64,000 bases of DNA from an uncultured Burkholderiales bacterium (GCA_903910745.1 CAIWAO010000067.1:62001-126000); one strand, 5' to 3'. Numbered from the stretch's first letter, positions 1 to 11,865 are shown. Notes: generated by a model from the sequence alone, not told the origin. Program-made: numbers and translations.

Positions 1-2
1 AA

Positions 3-641
3 CTCATTGACAAAAATACTGTTCGTATGGTGAATGCTCATACAAAACTAACTTTATCTGAGCAACCCCTTTTGCTTATGGAGTTTCACGGCAGCCCAGA
101 TGGGGTTAAAGAACAGGCTCAAAGCGTTCAAGAGATTGCGCACGAACACGGGGGTGAGGATTTTGAATGGGCAAGCACTCCAGAGGAAAGAACAAGACTT
201 TGGAGCGCAAGACACAATGCATATTTCGCGGCCATTCAATCTCGTCCCGGATGCCGAGCAATCTCTACTGACACTTGTGTGCCCATCAGTAGACTCGCTG
301 ACTGTTTGCTTAAGTCAGTTGAAGAAACAGAAGCGTCTTCGATACCTTTCTTTTTGGTCGGTCACGTTGGAGACGGTAATTTTCACTTTGGCTATTTAAT
401 TGATCCTAACAACCCATCAGAGAGAGAGACCGCTGAACAACTTAACGATAAGTTAGTTGCAAGAGCCCTTAGTATGGGTGGAACTTGCTCTGGGGAGCAC
501 GGAATTGGACTTCACAAAATGGGGTTTTTAATAGACGAAGCAGGAGAGGCGGCTGTAGATATGATGCGAACAATTAAAGTCGCCCTAGACCCTAAAAATA
601 TTATGAATCCTGGAAAGATTTTTTCGTTTACGACCAAGTAA
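3..641 (+). CDS. FAD-linked oxidase C-terminal part (D-lactate/glycolate dehydrogenase-like), 5'-truncated by window edge
   Basis: This is the C-terminal part of an FAD-dependent 2-hydroxyacid dehydrogenase of the GlcD / D-lactate dehydrogenase type, which oxidises a 2-hydroxyacid to a 2-oxoacid and passes electrons onward. The frame is open from base 3 with no stop before the ORF track's ATG at 27, so the gene begins outside the window and about 212 codons are seen. Visible family motifs are STDTCVPISRL, the HVGDGNFHF metal/substrate segment, and the GTCSGEHGIGLHK block near the C-terminus, followed by the usual MNPGKIF ending. Full-length members are about 460-500 residues, so roughly half is missing. 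The gene is convergent with parB, with only four bases between the stop codons. The exact substrate cannot be told from this half; D-lactate is the commonest for this subgroup. Confidence 0.85.
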   Translation, partial: LIDKNTVRMVNAHTKLTLSEQPLLLMEFHGSPDGVKEQAQSVQEIAHEHGGEDFEWASTPEERTRLWSARHNAYFAAIQSRPGCRAISTDTCVPISRLADCLLKSVEETEASSIPFFLVGHVGDGNFHFGYLIDPNNPSERETAEQLNDKLVARALSMGGTCSGEHGIGLHKMGFLIDEAGEAAVDMMRTIKVALDPKNIMNPGKIFSFTTK

Positions 642-645
642 AAAC

Positions 646-1578
646 TTACGAAACTATCGCACGCAATTTATCAATCAATCCATTAAGCTCATCTAGTGAG
701 CCGAATTGAATGGTCAGTTCACCCATTTCTTGAGTTTTCCCGTGCCGTTTTATTTTTTTCTTAACAGACACCTCTACGGCAGCCGTCAATAAGTCTGATA
801 GTTCTTCCTCTATTCTAAGAATATCTCCAGATTTGACCTTGGATTTGCTGTTTTTAACCTTGTTTTCGGATGTGTTAGATTTAATTCTTTTTATAAGTTG
901 TTCCGCATCACGAACTGACATTTTTTTTGCTGTCATTTGATGCGCCGCAGATATTTGCTCTGCCTGCTCTAGGCCCAGTAAAGCCCGAGCATGGCCCATG
1001 TCCAAATCGCCTGCCATTAACAAGTCTTGAACAGGTTTAGTAAGGTTCAAAAGTCGCAATAGGTTGGACGCCGCGCTCCTCGATCTACCAACTGCTTGCG
1101 CTGCTTGCTCATGGCTGAGACCAAACTCTTTTACCAATCGTTCTAAACCATGCGCCTCCTCAAGTGGATTCAAATCCTCGCGTTGAATATTCTCTATCAA
1201 CGCCATTGCTGCCGCTGCTTCATTAGGCACATCACGAACCAACACAGGCACCGACTGAAGACCGGCTAATTTTGCAGCTCTAAAGCGCCTTTCTCCAGCA
1301 ATAATCTCATATTTTTCTTTATTAGGTCCATCCTTTAAAAGGCGAACCAAAATAGGTTGCATGATTCCTTGTGCTTTAATACTTTCAGCTAGCTCATACA
1401 AAGCACCCTCATCCATTCGAGTGCGGGGTTGATACATACCAGCAACCATTTCTGTAAGCTTTAAAACGGTGGGCGCCCCTGATGCATCTTGATCCCCCCC
1501 GTCAGTTGTATCTTTAACGGCTGGGCCGAGCAGTGACTCTAGCCCTCGCCCTAACCCTTTAGGTTTTTTAGTTACCAT
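646..1578 (-). CDS. parB: Chromosome partitioning protein ParB
   Basis: ParB is the CTP-dependent DNA clamp that loads at parS sites and works with ParA to segregate the replicated origin. The 310-residue protein has the usual plan: a basic GLGRGLESLLG N-terminus, the ParB/Sulfiredoxin-like CTPase domain with GERRFR at about residues 95-100 and ENIQREDLNP at about 129-138, a helix-turn-helix around 155-178 (GRSRSAASNLLRLLNL), and a C-terminal dimerisation domain ending in a Leu/Ile-rich segment. It lies 12 bp downstream of parA on the same strand, so the pair is one transcription unit. Two perfect parS sequences lie nearby, at 2492 and 3576. The length is typical for chromosomal ParB proteins. 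Confidence 0.97.
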   Translation of the reverse strand: MVTKKPKGLGRGLESLLGPAVKDTTDGGDQDASGAPTVLKLTEMVAGMYQPRTRMDEGALYELAESIKAQGIMQPILVRLLKDGPNKEKYEIIAGERRFRAAKLAGLQSVPVLVRDVPNEAAAAMALIENIQREDLNPLEEAHGLERLVKEFGLSHEQAAQAVGRSRSAASNLLRLLNLTKPVQDLLMAGDLDMGHARALLGLEQAEQISAAHQMTAKKMSVRDAEQLIKRIKSNTSENKVKNSKSKVKSGDILRIEEELSDLLTAAVEVSVKKKIKRHGKTQEMGELTIQFGSLDELNGLIDKLRAIVS

Positions 1579-1590
1579 GTTAATACTTTC

Positions 1591-2397
1591 TTATTTGTTT
1601 TGGTCGGGATTAAGTCTGTCTACAATTTCCTGTGCAAACTCGAGGAAGGCTTGACTGCCTTTGGCCAAAGGATCAAACACCACGCCAGGCAAACCATAAC
1701 TCGGTGCCTCTGCCAAGCGCACATTTCTGGGAATCACCGCATTAAAAACTTTATCTTTAAAGTGATCTTTTAGTTGATCACTCACTTGTTGCTGCAATGT
1801 GACCCTTGGATCGAACATGACTCTTAGCAAGCCTATTATTTTCAGATCCTTATTTAAATTTGCATGAACTTGTTTGATAGTATTCACAAGATCCGTTAAA
1901 CCCTCCAGTGCAAAGTACTCACATTGCATCGGCACAACTACTCCCTGAGCAGCACACAAACCATTAAGGGTCAACATGGACAATGAGGGTGGGCAATCAA
2001 TCACAACGAAATCATAATCTTTATCAACCGCAGCCAAGGCGCGCTTAAGTCTCATCTCCCGATGTTCCAAACTGACCAACTCAACCTCTGCGCCAGACAG
2101 ATCGCGATTTGCCCCTAAAACATCATACTTAGGAAAATGCTTTTTCCCGCCTTCCTCACCCCAACTACTTGAACAAATAGCCTCTCTGGCACTAACCTCC
2201 TCAAGGAGAACATCGTACACAGAAAGCTCTAAATTCCTCTTGTCTACACCAGAACCCATCGTTGCGTTTCCCTGCGGATCGAGATCTACAAGCAATACTC
2301 TTTGTCCAATTGCAGCCAAACCAGCCGCCAAATTTACGGAAGTTGTGGTCTTACCGACCCCGCCCTTTTGGTTTGCTACACAAAATATTTTTGACAT
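1591..2397 (-). CDS. parA: Chromosome partitioning ATPase ParA (Soj)
   Basis: ParA is the ATPase whose nucleoid-bound gradient moves ParB-parS complexes apart. The N-terminus carries the deviant Walker A motif KGGVGKTT at about residues 11-18, directly after a beta strand starting SKIFCVANQ. Switch and Walker B segments are visible as DLDPQGNAT and FVVIDCPPSL. At 268 residues it matches chromosomal Soj-type ParA proteins, which lack the N-terminal DNA-binding extension of plasmid ParA types. It is upstream of parB and downstream of rsmG, and the 132-bp rsmG-parA gap holds a parS site. The ATG start is consistent with the family N-terminus. Confidence 0.97.
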   Translation of the reverse strand: MSKIFCVANQKGGVGKTTTSVNLAAGLAAIGQRVLLVDLDPQGNATMGSGVDKRNLELSVYDVLLEEVSAREAICSSSWGEEGGKKHFPKYDVLGANRDLSGAEVELVSLEHREMRLKRALAAVDKDYDFVVIDCPPSLSMLTLNGLCAAQGVVVPMQCEYFALEGLTDLVNTIKQVHANLNKDLKIIGLLRVMFDPRVTLQQQVSDQLKDHFKDKVFNAVIPRNVRLAEAPSYGLPGVVFDPLAKGSQAFLEFAQEIVDRLNPDQNK

Positions 2398-2491
2398 CTA
2401 GATCTTCTTTTCAAAAAACAGGCTTGAGTTTACAACCCAGAATAACAAAAGAGCGCAAAAAGTCCTCTTTATTTAGTAACAAATTAGAACT

Positions 2492-2507
2492 TGTTTCACG
2501 TGAAACA
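2492..2507. promoter_or_regulatory. parS site 1 (parA-rsmG intergenic)
   Basis: A perfect 16-bp palindrome, TGTTTCACGTGAAACA, identical to the classical ParB-binding parS sequence. It lies in the gap between the end of rsmG and the start of parA, close enough to the parA promoter region for bound ParB to influence parAB transcription. Confidence 0.96.
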
Positions 2508-2529
2508 TAAAACTTTGCCGCCTAAACTC

Positions 2530-3243
2530 TCAACTCTGCCCCTCTCGCATCCATACCAAACAACGCTCCGCATTCATCATGGGTACCTTAAGCTGAGTTA
2601 CCTCAATTAAGTCAACCCCCTCTGGCAATTCCTTGATTTCTTCCTCAGGCATCTTTCCCTTCATTGCCATCCAAACACCCCCCTCGAGCAACCGCCCTTG
2701 GGTTCCTTTTATGAAGTCTTTCAAACTAGAGAATGCACGAGAAACAATTAGTTCATATTTAAGACCTGTTTCTTTTTCTATACGACCATGCTTTGCAATA
2801 GCATTCGGCAAAGCCAGTTGCAAAGCCGCCTGCTTGATAAAAGCGACTTTTTTTGCAACGGCATCAATTGCAACAACGTTTAAATCTGGGCGGGCAATTG
2901 CGATCATCAAAGCCGGCAACCCCGCGCCTGATCCTACATCTAGTATTGTAGAACCAGCAACCACTCGCTCAGAAATTGGCTTGATTACACTTAGACAATC
3001 TAAAACATGATGAACAAGGATATCTTTTGAGTCTTTGATGGCGGTAAGGTTGTAAACCGTACCCCATTTATTCAAAAGCGCAATGTATTCAAGAATCTTC
3101 TCCCTTTGGCCAGCCTCCAGCTCCAACCCCAACTGGGAAAGACCAGATAAAAGTGCCGCCTCTATGGATAATTGCTCTAGAGCGCCCCCCTGATGCGAAG
3201 TTAATTTCATAAAATTAGTCTGGGCCAACCGGCCCTGGATCAT
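2530..3243 (-). CDS. rsmG: 16S rRNA (guanine-527 N7) methyltransferase RsmG
   Basis: RsmG (GidB) methylates N7 of G527 in 16S rRNA using S-adenosylmethionine, near the decoding centre. The Rossmann methyltransferase signature is clear: [16 protein letters not shown] (motif I) followed by [18 protein letters not shown] (motif II region), and a later VSRAFSSL segment typical of GidB. The 237-residue length is slightly longer than the usual 205-220. The ATG at 3241-3243 overlaps the mnmG stop as ATGA, showing translational coupling behind mnmG, as in the standard gidA-gidB-parA-parB order. A second in-frame Met at residue 12 (MKLTSHQGG) could be the true start, but the ATGA coupling favours the first. 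Confidence 0.95.
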   Translation of the reverse strand: MIQGRLAQTNFMKLTSHQGGALEQLSIEAALLSGLSQLGLELEAGQREKILEYIALLNKWGTVYNLTAIKDSKDILVHHVLDCLSVIKPISERVVAGSTILDVGSGAGLPALMIAIARPDLNVVAIDAVAKKVAFIKQAALQLALPNAIAKHGRIEKETGLKYELIVSRAFSSLKDFIKGTQGRLLEGGVWMAMKGKMPEEEIKELPEGVDLIEVTQLKVPMMNAERCLVWMREGQS

Positions 3244-5234
3244 TCAGAATCAAACTCAGTCGACAAGCCACCTGCAAAGACAGCATCCTCCTTAACAGAA
3301 GCAGTATTTCTTTTGGCCTTCATCCTCTTTAAATGAATCAGTAATAGAGAAATCGCCGCGGGTGTGATACCAGAAATCCGAGAGGCCAAGCCAACCGTCT
3401 CAGGACGGAATTTGGTCAACTTTTGGCGAGCCTCAAAGCTTAAAGCATCTATTGCGAGGTAGTCTAAATCCTTGGGCAAAAGAAGATTTTCAAAGCCAGC
3501 CGCCCTTTCAACCTCCTCTTTTTGCTTTTCAATGTACCCGGAATACTTCGCACTTATTTCAACTTGCTCTAATATTGTTTCACGTGAAACATCATCAAGG
3601 GATTCGATTTCAACGCTTTTGAACTCGCCGTTTCCCATGCTCATTAGCGACTGATAAGTAATGTCAGGTCGGCGAAGTAAGTCGCCTAGGTTGTATTCGT
3701 GATCGATCTTTTTACCCAACACCCTGACCATTTCTGACTCTGAAAGGTTGCGTGGATTAACCCAGATACTTTTTAACCTCTGTGTTTCTTGGCTAATTAG
3801 GTTCTGCTTAATTTCAAAAGCTTGCCACTGAAGAGGGTCAATTAAACCGAAACCATTCGCAATAGCTGACAAGCGTTGATCCGCATTGTCCTCTCTTAGT
3901 TGCAAACGATATTCTGCTCTGCTGGTAAACATTCGGTAAGGCTCTGACACACCCTTGGTTACAAGGTCATCTACCAAAACACCAATATAGGCTTGATCCC
4001 TAGCGGGTGTCCAAGATGGTTCGCCTTTGCAATAAAGGGCGGCATTGATGCCAGCATAAAGCCCCTGTGCTGCCGCCTCTTCATAACCCGTTGTCCCATT
4101 GATTTGTCCAGCAAAAAACAAACCTTCAATGGCTTTTGTTTCAAAACTTCTTTTAAGTTCACGAGGGTCAAAATAATCATATTCAATAGCATATCCTGGC
4201 CGGAGAATATGTGCGTTTTCTAAACCCTTCATTGATCTTACAAGTTCATATTGGATATCAAACGGTAGACTGGTGCTTATGCCATTTGGATAGTATTCGT
4301 TTGTTGTTAATCCCTCAGGCTCAAGGAATATTTGGTGACTTTCTTTGTCAGCAAACCTGTTAATTTTGTCTTCAACGCTTGGGCAATATCGCGGACCAAC
4401 ACCTTCTATCTTGCCTGTAAACATGGGGCTTCGATCAAAGCCCGAGCGAATGATTTCATGGGTTTTTTCGTTCGTATGTGTAATCCAACAGGCCATTTGC
4501 TCAGGATGATGCTCAATCCTCCCCATGTAACTAAATACAGGTATAGGCCCCTCCGATCCGCCCAGCATGCCGTCTCCTGGCTGTTCAGTGCAAGAGGCAA
4601 AATCAATAGAGCGTCCGTCAATTCTAGGAGGGGTTCCCGTTTTAAGGCGTCCCTGTGGAAGTTTTAGCTCTTTCAGACGGTCACTTAGTCTTATTGAGGG
4701 GGGATCCCCAGCTCTACCTCCTGAATAGTTATCGAGTCCAATATGGATACGTCCATTAAGAAAGGTTCCAGCAGTCAAAATAACGGCTCTTGATCTGAAC
4801 TCAATCCCCGCTTGAACTATCGCACCAACTACTTTATTTCCCTCAATGCATAGATCTTCTACAGCTTGTTGAAACAAAGACAAGTTAGGTTGATTCTCTA
4901 GTTCAAACCTAACAGCAGCTTTGTATAAGATTCTATCTGCTTGTGCTCTGGTAGCCCGCACAGCTGGGCCTTTTGATTTATTCAGTATTCGAAACTGGAT
5001 GCCCGCCCTATCAGTTGCTCTGGCCATTACACCGCCCATGGCATCTATCTCTTTAACCAGATGACCTTTGCCGATACCACCAATAGAGGGGTTGCAACTC
5101 ATTTGCCCGAGAGTTTCAATGTTGTGGGTTAACAAAAGCGTATTGAGTCCCATCCTTGCGCTTGCCAAGGCTGCCTCAGTGCCTGCGTGTCCGCCGCCAA
5201 CAACTATGACATCAAACTCACGAGGATATTTCAT
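3240..5234 (-). CDS. mnmG: tRNA U34 carboxymethylaminomethyl-modifying enzyme subunit MnmG (GidA)
   Basis: MnmG is the FAD-containing partner of MnmE in forming cmnm5U at the wobble position of several tRNAs; mnmE itself is at 14424-15851 in this window. The N-terminus has the dinucleotide-binding motif [12 protein letters not shown] at about residues 11-22, then the GidA signature [15 protein letters not shown]-type segment ([14 protein letters not shown]) and the family motif [16 protein letters not shown]. The C-terminal helical domain for MnmE and tRNA contact is present. At 664 residues it is about 30 longer than typical, the excess being a Lys/Ser-rich C-terminal tail. A parS palindrome is embedded in frame at 3576-3591, read as VSRET. 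It is the first gene of the mnmG-rsmG-parA-parB unit. Confidence 0.97.
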   Translation of the reverse strand: MKYPREFDVIVVGGGHAGTEAALASARMGLNTLLLTHNIETLGQMSCNPSIGGIGKGHLVKEIDAMGGVMARATDRAGIQFRILNKSKGPAVRATRAQADRILYKAAVRFELENQPNLSLFQQAVEDLCIEGNKVVGAIVQAGIEFRSRAVILTAGTFLNGRIHIGLDNYSGGRAGDPPSIRLSDRLKELKLPQGRLKTGTPPRIDGRSIDFASCTEQPGDGMLGGSEGPIPVFSYMGRIEHHPEQMACWITHTNEKTHEIIRSGFDRSPMFTGKIEGVGPRYCPSVEDKINRFADKESHQIFLEPEGLTTNEYYPNGISTSLPFDIQYELVRSMKGLENAHILRPGYAIEYDYFDPRELKRSFETKAIEGLFFAGQINGTTGYEEAAAQGLYAGINAALYCKGEPSWTPARDQAYIGVLVDDLVTKGVSEPYRMFTSRAEYRLQLREDNADQRLSAIANGFGLIDPLQWQAFEIKQNLISQETQRLKSIWVNPRNLSESEMVRVLGKKIDHEYNLGDLLRRPDITYQSLMSMGNGEFKSVEIESLDDVSRETILEQVEISAKYSGYIEKQKEEVERAAGFENLLLPKDLDYLAIDALSFEARQKLTKFRPETVGLASRISGITPAAISLLLIHLKRMKAKRNTASVKEDAVFAGGLSTEFDSE
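3576..3591. promoter_or_regulatory. parS site 2 (inside mnmG coding sequence)
   Basis: A second perfect TGTTTCACGTGAAACA palindrome about 1.08 kb from the first, embedded in the mnmG reading frame where it encodes VSRET. ParB binds such sites regardless of coding status. Together the two sites form an origin-proximal parS cluster. Confidence 0.95.
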
Positions 5235-5413
5235 TAAAAATCAAATCCAAAACAGGCAATAAAAAATCCTTGCTTTCTTTACGAATAATAAAAAACAAGC
5301 AAGTATCAAAGAGTTAGCAAAAACAATAAAATTAGCGATTTTACGATTCCATCTATTTTACGACTTGAGTCGCTTGCTCGACAAGTTAAACCCTTACTTT
5401 AAGTGCAGAAGAA
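5235..5413. other. Divergent mnmG / pirin promoter region
   Basis: This 179-bp AT-rich stretch separates the divergent mnmG and pirin genes and must hold both promoters. I could not fix either promoter with confidence. A 7-bp inverted repeat (CTTGCTT ... AAGCAAG, 5269-5303) lies on the mnmG side and could form a weak hairpin in the mnmG leader. No coding potential is seen. Confidence 0.4.
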
Positions 5414-6268
5414 ATGAAAACATACAGAAATGTAGAACGAATCATTACCGGTCAAGCAACGAGTGACGGTGCAGGAGTTAAATTAACACGTCTTTTAACT
5501 CAGGATTTACAACAACGGTTAGATCCGTTTTTGATGCTAGATGCGTTTGGCAGTGATGAGGCAAACGACTACATTGGAGGCTTTCCAGACCATCCCCATC
5601 GCGGCTTTGAAACGATTACATACATGTTGCAGGGAAGAATGCGTCATTCCGATAGCGCTGGTAATTCTGGATTATTAGAGGATGGTGGAGTGCAGTGGAT
5701 GACAGCCGGGAGAGGAGTCATTCACAGTGAAATGCCCGAACAAAGGGAGGGAAGAATGAGCGGTTTTCAATTGTGGTTGAATTTACCTTCTCATGAAAAA
5801 ATGTGCACGCCGTGGTACAAAGATTTTCAAAATGATGTGATACCCGAAACGACACTATCTAATGGGGTCAAGTTAAGAGTTATAGCTGGTGAATCACACG
5901 GGATAGCTGGAGCAGTTCAAAAACAAGCAACCACACCCCTGTACTTAGATGTACATTTTCCAGAAAATAAAGATTTAACTTTTGAGCAGTTTATCCCCCA
6001 CCAAAACAATGCATTTCTTTATGTTTACGAAGGAGAAGTATCTATTAACGGATCCTCTAAGAACCTAATCGTTCATAGTAAAGAAATGGCTATATTAACC
6101 AATGAGGGAGATTTTGTTTTAATGAATTCAAACAAACTGACGAAACTAATCTTAATCAGCGGAGCTCCTTTGAGGGAGAGCATTGTTCAGTATGGGCCTT
6201 TTGTAATGAACACAAAAGAACAAATTATTAAAGCTGTTGAAGACTTTAGATCAGGACAATTGGCTTAA
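5414..6268 (+). CDS. Pirin family protein
   Basis: This is a cupin-fold pirin. Bacterial pirins are iron-binding proteins, some with quercetinase activity and some acting as regulators of metabolic enzymes, so the precise role here is unknown. The N-terminal cupin metal site is intact: HPHRGFE gives His60 and His62, and GVIHSEMPE gives His104 and Glu106. The C-terminal cupin half follows from about residue 150. The length of 284 residues is typical. The gene stands alone, divergent from mnmG and convergent with gyrB, and interrupts what is otherwise the classical origin gene cluster. The ATG start follows a purine-rich AGAAGAA stretch that could serve as the ribosome binding site. Confidence 0.93.
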   Translation: MKTYRNVERIITGQATSDGAGVKLTRLLTQDLQQRLDPFLMLDAFGSDEANDYIGGFPDHPHRGFETITYMLQGRMRHSDSAGNSGLLEDGGVQWMTAGRGVIHSEMPEQREGRMSGFQLWLNLPSHEKMCTPWYKDFQNDVIPETTLSNGVKLRVIAGESHGIAGAVQKQATTPLYLDVHFPENKDLTFEQFIPHQNNAFLYVYEGEVSINGSSKNLIVHSKEMAILTNEGDFVLMNSNKLTKLILISGAPLRESIVQYGPFVMNTKEQIIKAVEDFRSGQLA

Positions 6269-6293
6269 ACCAAAGTAATCAGATCGCTTTATA

Positions 6294-8861
<2,568 letters not shown>

Positions 8862-8887
8862 TTAAAAAAAATAGAAAAGTTAAATTA

Positions 8888-9994
8888 TTAAATTCTCATG
8901 GGCATGACAACATACTTAAAAGAGTCTGACTCTGGCATAGTTATTAATGCAGAACTGTTTGAATCAGGTAAATCAAATCTAACCATTTCTTGATTCATGT
9001 TGTTTAAAACATCTATCAAATATGTAACATTGAAACCGATTTCGATTGGATTTCCTGAATAATTTATGTCCAATTCATCAACCGCTTCTTCTTGCTCTGA
9101 ATTATTAGATGCGACTCTTAGTACACCTGGTTCAATATTTAACTTAACTCCTTTGAATTTATCACTAGTTAAAATAGCAGTTCTTTGCAAACAATGTAAA
9201 AGAGCTTCTCTGCCGAGGATAATTTCATTTTTATTCCCTTTTGGAATAACCCTGTTGTAATCTGGAAACTTACCTTCAACTAATTTTGTGACAAAAACTA
9301 AATTTCCAAATGTAAACTTTGCTTGATTAGAAGCAAATTGCATTTCGATTGATCCTTCAGAGTCACTTAAAAGCCTTAATAATTCCAAAACAGTTTTACG
9401 GGGAAGTATGACTTCTTGCTTGGGAACATCATGTTCAAGAACAGATGATGCGAAAGCAAGTCTATGACCATCAGTTGCTACCAAACTCAAACTTTTATTT
9501 TCAGCAACAAAAAGTATTCCATTTAAATAATAACGAATATCATGAACGGCCATTGAAAAAGAGACTTGTTGAAGCAGACTTTTTAATGTCTTTTGAGGAA
9601 TATTAAAAGTTGTACCTAAACTAGATGACTCTTTAATTAAAGGATAGTCCTCTGCGGGCATAGTTTGAAGTGTGAATTTACTTTTTCCACCTTTTAGTAT
9701 TATTTTATTTTGATTAGATTCAAGTGTTACCAATTGATCAGATGGCAAGGATCTCAAAATATCAATTAACTTTCTTGCTCCAACAGTAATAGAAAAAGTG
9801 GACGCATCGCCATCAAATTGTGTTTTAGCTTTGATTTGAATTTCCATATCACTTGCTAAAAACTCAATTTGATTGGCTTCTTTTTTTATAAACAAATTTG
9901 CCAATATGGGTTGAGTATGTCTTTTTTCAACAATTCCTGAAACTGATTGAATTGCATTGATTAAAGTCTCTTGTGTGGCTTTTAGGATAATCAT
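8888..9994 (-). CDS. dnaN: DNA polymerase III beta subunit (sliding clamp)
   Basis: DnaN forms the ring-shaped dimer that tethers DNA polymerase III to the template. The 368-residue chain fits the three-domain clamp fold. The N-terminus (MIILKATQETLINAIQ) and the C-terminal ending YVVMPMRI, which forms part of the protein-binding pocket, are typical. It lies between dnaA and gyrB. The upstream 244-bp gap to dnaA contains the likely replication origin. recF, often found between dnaN and gyrB, is absent here. Confidence 0.98.
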   Translation of the reverse strand: MIILKATQETLINAIQSVSGIVEKRHTQPILANLFIKKEANQIEFLASDMEIQIKAKTQFDGDASTFSITVGARKLIDILRSLPSDQLVTLESNQNKIILKGGKSKFTLQTMPAEDYPLIKESSSLGTTFNIPQKTLKSLLQQVSFSMAVHDIRYYLNGILFVAENKSLSLVATDGHRLAFASSVLEHDVPKQEVILPRKTVLELLRLLSDSEGSIEMQFASNQAKFTFGNLVFVTKLVEGKFPDYNRVIPKGNKNEIILGREALLHCLQRTAILTSDKFKGVKLNIEPGVLRVASNNSEQEEAVDELDINYSGNPIEIGFNVTYLIDVLNNMNQEMVRFDLPDSNSSALITMPESDSFKYVVMPMRI

Positions 9995-10023
9995 TAAAAC
10001 CTCTTTATTTATATATATTAAAT

Positions 10024-10038
10024 TAGTAGTAGTAGTAG
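10024..10038. repeat. (TAG)5 triplet run, DnaA-trio-like
   Basis: Five consecutive TAG triplets within the AT-rich part of the presumed oriC. The 3'-GAT-5' polarity matches the DnaA-trio motif described for bacterial origin unwinding. It is not directly next to a consensus DnaA box, so the assignment is tentative. Confidence 0.45.
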
Positions 10039-10170
10039 AGTGTATTGTTTTTTGTTGAAAAGGTTTTTTTTCTTATTATTTTCAATAACTTACGATCTTT
10101 AAAACTATGTTTGTAACTGTTGTTTGGACAGGCTGTAAATTATGAATAACTTGTGACAAACTTGCCTTTC

Positions 10171-10179
10171 TGTGGATAA
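10171..10179 (-). promoter_or_regulatory. DnaA box
   Basis: TGTGGATAA, the exact reverse complement of the consensus DnaA box TTATCCACA, in the dnaA-dnaN gap. Confidence 0.8.
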
Positions 10180-10198
10180 CTATGGAGTTATTCAAATT

Positions 10199-10207
10199 TA
10201 ATCCACA
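10199..10207 (+). promoter_or_regulatory. Near-consensus DnaA box
   Basis: TAATCCACA differs from TTATCCACA at one position and lies 19 bp from the perfect box at 10171, close to the end of dnaA. Confidence 0.5.
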
Positions 10208-10238
10208 GACTTTGTCTAACATTTTACTTTTCAATTTT

Positions 10239-11600
10239 TTAACCTTTTAAAGTTTGTTCTAAAACGTGAAGTTGTTGGTTCAGTTCATTAAGTTGAAGTC
10301 GTTCAGAAGAGATTTTCCGTACAGCATGTAAAACAGTAGTATGGTCTCTTCCACCAAAAAGTTCACCAATTTCTGGTAAGCTTTTTTGAGTTAGTTCTTT
10401 TGCCAAGTACATTGCGATTTGTCTTGGTCTGGCAATAGAAACTGGTCTTTTCTTTGAATACATATCAGCAACTTTGATTTTATAAAAATCAGCAACTGTT
10501 TTTTGAATATTTTCAACTGATATTTGTCTATTTTGAATAGAAAGAAGATCCCGAAGGGCATCTCGAGCTAATTGAATAGAAATGTCTTTTTGGTTAAATC
10601 GTGAATAGGCAAGTATTTTGCGTAAAGCACCTTCTAATTCTCTAACATTTGAGCGAACATTCTTTGCTACGAAAAATGCAACTTCTTCTGGCATTTCAGA
10701 GCCTTCAAGACGTGATTTAGTCATCAAAATAGCAACTCTCATTTCCAATTCTGGAGGCTCAATGGCAACAGTTAGACCAGAATCGAACCTAGAAACCAAA
10801 CGTTCATGTATATCAGCTAAGCCTTTCGGATAAGTATCACTCGTCATTACGATATGTGATTTTTTTGCTAAAAGGGCTTCGAAAGCATTAAAAAACTCTT
10901 CCTGAGTACGATCTTTATTAGCAAAAAATTGTACATCATCAATTAAAAGTAAGTCTAAAGAATGATACCTAAGTTTAAACTCATCAAAAGTTTTTCTTTG
11001 ATACGCTTTGACAACATCAGATACGAATTGTTCTGCGTGTATATAAAGAATTTTGGAGTCGGGTTTGTCTTTAAGTAATTGATTGCCAACTGCATGAACT
11101 AGATGAGTTTTACCAAGTCCAACACCACCATATATGAATAGTGGGTTATAAAGATGTCCTGGAATAGAGGCAACATGCATGGCAGCGGCTCGAGCCATCC
11201 TATTTGCTGATCCTTCAACAAACGATTCAAACGTAAGTGAAGGATTTAATCTATTTTTAAAAGGCTCTTCCGCTGGCTCTTCAGCCAAAATCGGGGCTGA
11301 ATAAGAAAACTCAACATCCTGCGTATTTGAGGATAAAGAACTTTTTAAGACCGTGTCTTTTGGCGAAAGCGCTAGCTCAACAGCAATAGTTTGTCCATGA
11401 AGATTTGTTAGGATATTTGATAATTTTTTCGAATATTGCGTCCGAATCCAATCTAATTTAAACCGGTTACCCACCAAAATAGTGATTTTTGAAAAATCAT
11501 TGGAAAAAGTCGCTTGTAAAGGTTTAATCCAGGTATTAAATTGCTGCTCTGGAAGCTCTTGAGCAAGTTGTTCTACGCAGTTTTGCCAGAGATCTTGCAT
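10239..11600 (-). CDS. dnaA: Chromosomal replication initiator protein DnaA
   Basis: DnaA binds DnaA boxes at oriC, melts DNA and loads the replicative helicase. The ORF track begins at a GTG at 11672, but the ATG at 11598-11600 gives the family N-terminus [20 protein letters not shown], so I chose it (453 residues, normal size). Domain I spans about residues 1-85, followed by a linker, then the AAA+ domain with Walker A ([10 protein letters not shown]) and Walker B ([10 protein letters not shown]). Domain IV ends with the DnaA-box recognition signature [16 protein letters not shown]. No strong Shine-Dalgarno precedes the chosen ATG. DnaA boxes at 11644 and 11694 lie in its upstream region, consistent with autoregulation. 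Confidence 0.97.
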   Translation of the reverse strand: MQDLWQNCVEQLAQELPEQQFNTWIKPLQATFSNDFSKITILVGNRFKLDWIRTQYSKKLSNILTNLHGQTIAVELALSPKDTVLKSSLSSNTQDVEFSYSAPILAEEPAEEPFKNRLNPSLTFESFVEGSANRMARAAAMHVASIPGHLYNPLFIYGGVGLGKTHLVHAVGNQLLKDKPDSKILYIHAEQFVSDVVKAYQRKTFDEFKLRYHSLDLLLIDDVQFFANKDRTQEEFFNAFEALLAKKSHIVMTSDTYPKGLADIHERLVSRFDSGLTVAIEPPELEMRVAILMTKSRLEGSEMPEEVAFFVAKNVRSNVRELEGALRKILAYSRFNQKDISIQLARDALRDLLSIQNRQISVENIQKTVADFYKIKVADMYSKKRPVSIARPRQIAMYLAKELTQKSLPEIGELFGGRDHTTVLHAVRKISSERLQLNELNQQLHVLEQTLKG

Positions 11601-11643
11601 ATTTAAAGGTAGAAAGGGAAATAAAAATAAAGATGAAAAATAT

Positions 11644-11652
11644 TGTGGATAG
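11644..11652 (-). promoter_or_regulatory. Near-consensus DnaA box upstream of dnaA
   Basis: TGTGGATAG is one base off the consensus and lies about 45 bp upstream of the dnaA ATG, within the dnaA leader. Confidence 0.5.
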
Positions 11653-11693
11653 TATGGCAGTTTAAATGCCACAAAACCTATCTTATCAAAAAA

Positions 11694-11702
11694 TTATCCA
11701 CA
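11694..11702 (+). promoter_or_regulatory. DnaA box upstream of dnaA
   Basis: A perfect TTATCCACA about 95 bp upstream of the dnaA start, between the dnaA promoter candidate and the gene. It probably serves DnaA autoregulation, and may add to the origin region. Confidence 0.75.
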
Positions 11703-11763
11703 GTCTAAATTAGACTTCATGGGGGTATGAGAAAATTAGACAGATATACTCCCTTACATGTAT

Positions 11764-11792
11764 ATTATAACAGTGCAACAATAAAGAAACAA
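11764..11792 (-). promoter_or_regulatory. Candidate sigma70 promoter for dnaA
   Basis: On the minus strand TTGTTT is followed by 17 bases and TATAAT, giving a perfect -10 and a 4/6 -35. It would start transcription about 170 bp upstream of dnaA, so that the transcript runs across both upstream DnaA boxes. Confidence 0.5.
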
Positions 11793-11836
11793 AAGTAGCT
11801 TTTTTAAATATCCAAAAGCGTTTTAAGTCTAATATA

Positions 11837-11865
11837 TTGCAAGCAGTAAAAATTTTTGCGATAAT
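11837..11865 (+). promoter_or_regulatory. Candidate sigma70 promoter for rpmH operon
   Basis: TTGCAA, a 17-bp spacer and GATAAT lie about 30 bp upstream of the rpmH ATG. This is the best promoter match before the rpmH-rnpA-yidD-yidC-mnmE series and faces away from dnaA. Confidence 0.6.

Larger units (their letters stand above)
9995..10238. other. Probable chromosomal replication origin (oriC)
   Basis: The dnaA-dnaN gap has the features expected of oriC. There is a perfect DnaA box (TGTGGATAA at 10171-10179), a near-match box (TAATCCACA at 10199-10207), an AT-rich stretch at about 10005-10085 suited to strand opening, and a run of five TAG triplets at 10024-10038 resembling DnaA-trio elements. 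The flanking genes dnaA, dnaN, gyrB, rpmH, parAB and the parS sites support an origin here. Extra DnaA boxes upstream of dnaA (11644 and 11694) mean the origin could be bipartite or lie partly there. Confidence 0.72.

Noticed and set aside
11601-11672. Longer DnaA start at GTG 11672
   Set aside because: The extra 24 residues are hydrophobic and unlike DnaA N-termini. The ATG at 11600 gives the standard [12 protein letters not shown] start and normal length.
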